Assembly (NCBI GenBank): GCA_001695595.3
Contig: MBPM02000001.1
Span: 124,001-188,000 of the forward strand
Direction of reading: 5' to 3'
Length of the DNA stretch: 64,000 nucleotides
DNA from: Plasmopara viticola
Lineage: Eukaryota > Oomycota > Peronosporomycetes > Peronosporales > Peronosporaceae
Shown here: one piece after another, positions 60,301 through 64,000 of the stretch
Layout of the letters: the number at the start of each line of letters is the position of its first letter
Position numbering within the stretch: position 1 is the first letter of the stretch
Position numbers and translations under genes: made by a program
The notes under the pieces: model-generated
What the model saw: the letters and a program-made list of their open reading frames with translations, nothing else
Told to the model about the DNA's origin: nothing
Databases searched by the model: none

Positions 60301-62345
60301 TTCAGCAGATACTGCCAATACACCCGAAATTTGGTTTTGATACTCTTCCGTTGACGTCGTACTTACCCTGGATGTCAACGGTACATCTGTGTTCTACTTG
60401 TAAATCTGAGTAATTATTGCATTCAAGATGTCGATTCGTACTTGTAAATTAATGTACTAGAAATAAGAAGTAGAAATAGAAAGAAGTACTAGTAGCAGCA
60501 AGCAATTGATTTCCGTCAATTGATTTCGGCGCATACGACGCCAAAGTCCCGAGGTAAAAGCAGTCGAGCAGAAGCTTCTTCTAAAAAAAAGAGGAGTCAA
60601 GTAGAGGCTACAACGATCGAGCGCTGGCTTTCACTTGTTTTCCATGCAAAAACCCTGCATCGTCGGCAGTACAAGTCACATCCAATCAACACTTTAACAA
60701 CATTCTAACCTCCGGTACCTTTTACCTGCATATTTCAAGAACCTTTACAATCTGAATCTCAAATTGGCAATAATCGACCTTAAACCCTATATTTCAGGTG
60801 AGCCACACAAACTTTTGTGCACCACCATCCTCAGTACATATTACAGATATTAAGTAATAAAAATCATTAAATCAAATACTGCACACTCGCCATTAATATG
60901 TTTCGGCTTAGTACAAAAATTAGATGTGGGCTCACGCTGGGTAAATGTCAAGTCCGTTTTTTACTTAAAGGCGGTTTCGATTAGAAGTCAAGTCAGCGTG
61001 ATGTCAAGGCAAGATGCATACGAGACTTCACCCGCTGCGATCTAGATGAGACGTATCTTTATTCGATGGCACTTGAAAGAATTACAAGTTGAATGTTTAA
61101 AGTACTGCTTAAATTTTAACAGCGGCATAATACTATGATTACGCGAGGACTGAGCAATTGTACGAATTATATTGAAAGTGTATGCGGTATATGAGGGCAG
61201 TAGTTCTTGGTATTTGTATGTGAGACGAAAGTGAGATGCTGCTCTGGTAATATAAGTGCCAAAAATTGGTGTTGCGGTGTACTTTGTGTTTCCCGACGAT
61301 AACAAGTGGCACGCAGCACCGTCAGTGTTTGCAAAATCTATTTGGGCATTGGACACACAGATTGTGCGCGGATTATTTGTATGAGTTCATTAAACTATAG
61401 AGAATATTATGATTAGTATCGTGACGCGACAGATTGAAACTCCGAATTGACTGCAAGAGAGTGATCGAAAGAGCGATTGCTGAAAAAATATAACCGTCAT
61501 TTTGTTCAAAGCATATTTGGAATTGGCTCGCCTAAATAGTTGTTTCGTGAATGTATTTCAGGTACGTGGTGAGATCATTACCCAAAAAAGGCGGCCTCTG
61601 AGGGTCCAAATGTGAGGAGGCTTGGTGTCGGGTGAGGTTCGATTTGCTTGAGTGGTTTAATAACATTCCTGCTGTCTTCGGATCAGACTCAGTGACATGT
61701 CTTGTAAGCTGTTATTGCAAGATCTGCAGTTTAAAGTACTGATAAAGCTGACACGCAAAAAGACAAGACAGCACCGATAGGACTAAGAAAATGTCTTGTA
61801 GCGTATGTCATGGATTTGGCAGCTATACTTAGCAAACGTAAGTACTCGTAGCTAGGGAAATCTCCTGTACGCTTTAATGTTGGTAACTCCTACCGTGACG
61901 TAGCCGTCGTCGCCGGTAAGATTGCCTATAATGGCCATTATGACATAATATTACAAGTTTTATAAAAATTTGTGCATTGGTACTGTCCATAGAAATTGGC
62001 GATTAGATAGCTTTAAACCAGAAGCAGAGTCCAGATGTCCCAGAATCGCTAGTTGGAGCAAAGAAGAATAATAGCTTTCGGATTGTAACAGAAGATGGCT
62101 AAGAGCCACCAGTAAGGCTGGAGCAAGGCAAATATCCGCAAGAGCTTTCCATTTAATATATCTCCTTCATTTGCATTAATCAGCCAACACTCCACCTCTT
62201 TCACCGCATTAAACAGCTCGCCATCCAAGTCTCGTCCGACAATACAAATTCAAAGAAGCTTCCTCTACGACTGTATTACATAGTAGTTATTGTCGTGACA
62301 AGTAAAGAGTTCAAGGCAAGTGTGCTCGTGGTCACATAGTGAAAA
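60301..62345. other. Gene-free tract
   Basis: An AT-rich, purine-rich stretch near 60450–60500 follows the chromodomain-like tract and could be part of an LTR, but no second copy is in the window. A 104-codon minus frame at 61356–61042 has no recognised domain. GTCCAGATGTCCCA near 62031 recurs near 63959, at the two ends of the Gypsy copy. Confidence 0.4.
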
Positions 62346-62399
62346 GCGAGTCATCCTGCGATTATTGGTACTTGTACCAATAATCACAGGATGACTCGC
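62346..62399. repeat. Near-perfect 54-nt inverted repeat
   Basis: GCGAGTCATCCTG at 62346 is mirrored by CAGGATGACTCGC ending at 62399. The arms are 26 nt with one mismatch and a 2-nt loop centred on GGTACTTGTACC. Such a tight palindrome would form a strong cruciform or hairpin. Confidence 0.85.
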
Positions 62400-62459
62400 A
62401 CATACTGGAAGGTACTAGAATTCAAAGGCTAGTCTTTTTTCGCAAATTTGCCTTTAGTG

Positions 62460-64000
62460 CTAAATTAGTGTGGTTGCGCGTTAGTGTGGTACAAAGGCAT
62501 TGCTGATGAGCTGTTTCATTCGGCTTGATTGCGTGGTAAAACGAAAGATTTGTCAGCCTACGAATCCGTTCAAACACTTTCGAGTTCGTAACGAGCCGTA
62601 ACAAGGAACTCGACAAGCGTCAAAAGGATTTGTGGTTTACACAATACAACAGCTAAAGATTGTTCAACTTATTCAAAACAAATTCCGATTTCCAAGGACT
62701 TATTTGTCAGGAATTTAGTGCACGACAACACCTAAACCGTTATCAGCAAATGCAAGAACTTTTGACAGGTTATTTGGATCACTCTTTCCATTCTTACAAA
62801 CAGGTGAACTTTAAGAACTTTTTTTAATATTGACGCTTTCATCGGGTGTAATTGCTCTTTATTCTGGAGACTTGATACGGTGAAGTTCAAAAAAAGTCTG
62901 TAGATTATGCAAAGAGCGCTCGAAGAATAGCGACTTATGGCTTAAACGAGAGGCCAAACGGCTGAGCGGCTAAGTATAAACCTAAGACCTCGTCAGCAGA
63001 GCACAATAAACGCTTTCACCTACAAGACTGTACGGCCAACGTCGCGCTCGAGCTCACAAACGCCAATTCCGGAAGATGCGGCAAATGCCAATGGCAAAGC
63101 GACCATAACAGGGCAGGCTAGCTCAACTTTTTTTTGCAGCAACAGGACACGACACACTGAAACGGAAATCAATTAATTAAAAAAGCGATTCGTTTCTTGG
63201 ATTGGATTACGGAAAGAGACCGAGAAGAAGACCAAAATCAGCGCTTCAAATGGAGCATTATTCGCTAAGTTATGCTTTAATCGCGTGTCCGCACGTCCAG
63301 GAAGCTAGCTTTATCGTATCTGAGGCCGTAGAAAACCGGCGCTTCAAACAGAGTACTATTCGCTAAGTTATACTAAAATTGCGTAGCTGCACGTCCAGAA
63401 GGCTGGATTGGAAGGAAGTCCGGAAACTCTCCAGGAGGCCATTAACATTACCTCCAACTCTAAGTTTACCTATCGCTCAGGTAGACCAAATCGTTTATCG
63501 GACAAATTGTGCTTGTAGAGCCGGGCTATTGTGCGAATCAGCCACGAAGGACAAATAGGACGACTGGACAAAATCGGCAACATGCAATAATTGTGGCGTT
63601 GTCGGCCACATATCGCTGCAAAGTGCCACATTAAATGTAAGGGAGCAATTTTTCTATAATAGAGATGCACTATACGCTAGCCTCGAAGCAGAAGTCAAGC
63701 TTTTAAAGACGTTGATCAAGGAAGACTTGTCAGCATTCTTATTGATAATGGATGCAGTCTTACAGACTTAAATAAGCAACTAGAGCTCAAAAAGACCAAA
63801 AGTAGGATGATGCAAGTTGACATCGAACTCAACCAGATTGTTCACCAACTCGACGAATTATGCACAATGTTTGCAGATAACCGGTTTCCTTGTACATCGG
63901 AAGCGCTTTAAGTCATGCCTGTTCCTGAAAATTTACATATTTTAATTTTAAAGGCAAGGTCCAGATGTCCCATAATCATTAAAGTCAGGAGACCTCAGAA
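62460..64000 (+). mobile_element. Second Gypsy remnant of the same family (gag zinc knuckle and protease)
   Basis: AACGAGCCGTAACAAGGAACTCGAC-type sequence near 62590 matches 34235. At about 63585 TGCAATAATTGTGGC opens a zinc knuckle CNNCGVVGH, whose last Cys needs a one-base shift. At about 63715–63890 the plus strand reads VSILIDNGCSLTDLNKQLEL, resembling the aspartic protease 'A.IDTGCS' start, and CTMFADNRFPCTSEAL. Alignment with 35.5–35.8 kb is visible (CTCGAAGCAGAAG...). The element continues past the right edge. Confidence 0.65.
63241..63425. repeat. Two-copy tandem repeat, period about 98 bp
   Basis: GCGCTTCAAATGGAG at 63241 recurs as GCGCTTCAAACAGAG at 63339. Both are followed by TATTCGCTAAGTTAT and CGCACGTCCAGGAAG or GCACGTCCAGAAGG. 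It lies within the Gypsy gag region. Confidence 0.75.

Overview
This window looks like nuclear DNA from an oomycete, probably an AT-rich downy mildew or Phytophthora relative. I infer this from short GT–AG introns (43–91 nt), compact intron-poor genes with oomycete-like architectures (FYVE plus TPR, a PH-containing AGC kinase, BRCT-type PNKP), and long gene-free tracts full of decayed Gypsy, LINE and SINE copies. The species cannot be named from the sequence.

Layout. 1–5340 is a diverged tandem satellite with a period of about 0.59 kb, cut by the left edge. 5.4–11.7 kb holds broken Gypsy pol pieces and no gene. 11.8–15.4 kb is a compact gene island: ATP23 (mitochondrial protease, 6 exons), a small CCCH zinc-finger ORF, an ABITRAM/FAM206A homologue (3 exons) and, convergent to them, a Csm1/Pcs1-type monopolin protein (3 exons). 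15.4–26.0 kb is gene-poor, with a Gypsy RNase H scrap, hairpins and the first of three copies of a tRNA-derived SINE. 26.0–28.4 kb carries one single-exon FYVE–TPR gene. 28.4–39.9 kb is again transposon debris, with a Gypsy integrase and a Gypsy gag/protease/RT remnant.

The second gene island is 39.95–49.45 kb. On the minus strand it has a basic protein with a candidate eIF4E-binding motif, a DUSP-fold pseudophosphatase (catalytic Cys replaced by Ser, plus a homopolymer frameshift) and a five-exon BRCT–phosphatase–kinase PNKP. Divergent from PNKP is a 932-aa PH / SnoaL-like / AGC kinase. Convergent to the kinase is a five-exon TPR co-chaperone-like protein with a C-terminal membrane segment. 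49.5–64 kb is repeats: another Gypsy RT remnant, a second SINE (minus strand), a nearly complete but dead LINE with a third SINE just after it, a chromodomain-like TE fragment, a near-perfect 54-nt inverted repeat, and a second copy of the gag/protease Gypsy family running off the right edge.

Most real genes are housekeeping: mitochondrial protein processing, chromosome segregation, DNA end repair, translation control and signalling. I found no operon-like defence or biosynthetic system, rRNA gene, functional tRNA gene, CRISPR array or recognisable RxLR/CRN effector. The most interesting items are the kinase architecture, the pseudophosphatase, the SINE family with target-site duplications, and the satellite. 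Exon joins were chosen by eye, using splice consensus, reading frame and family alignment from memory.
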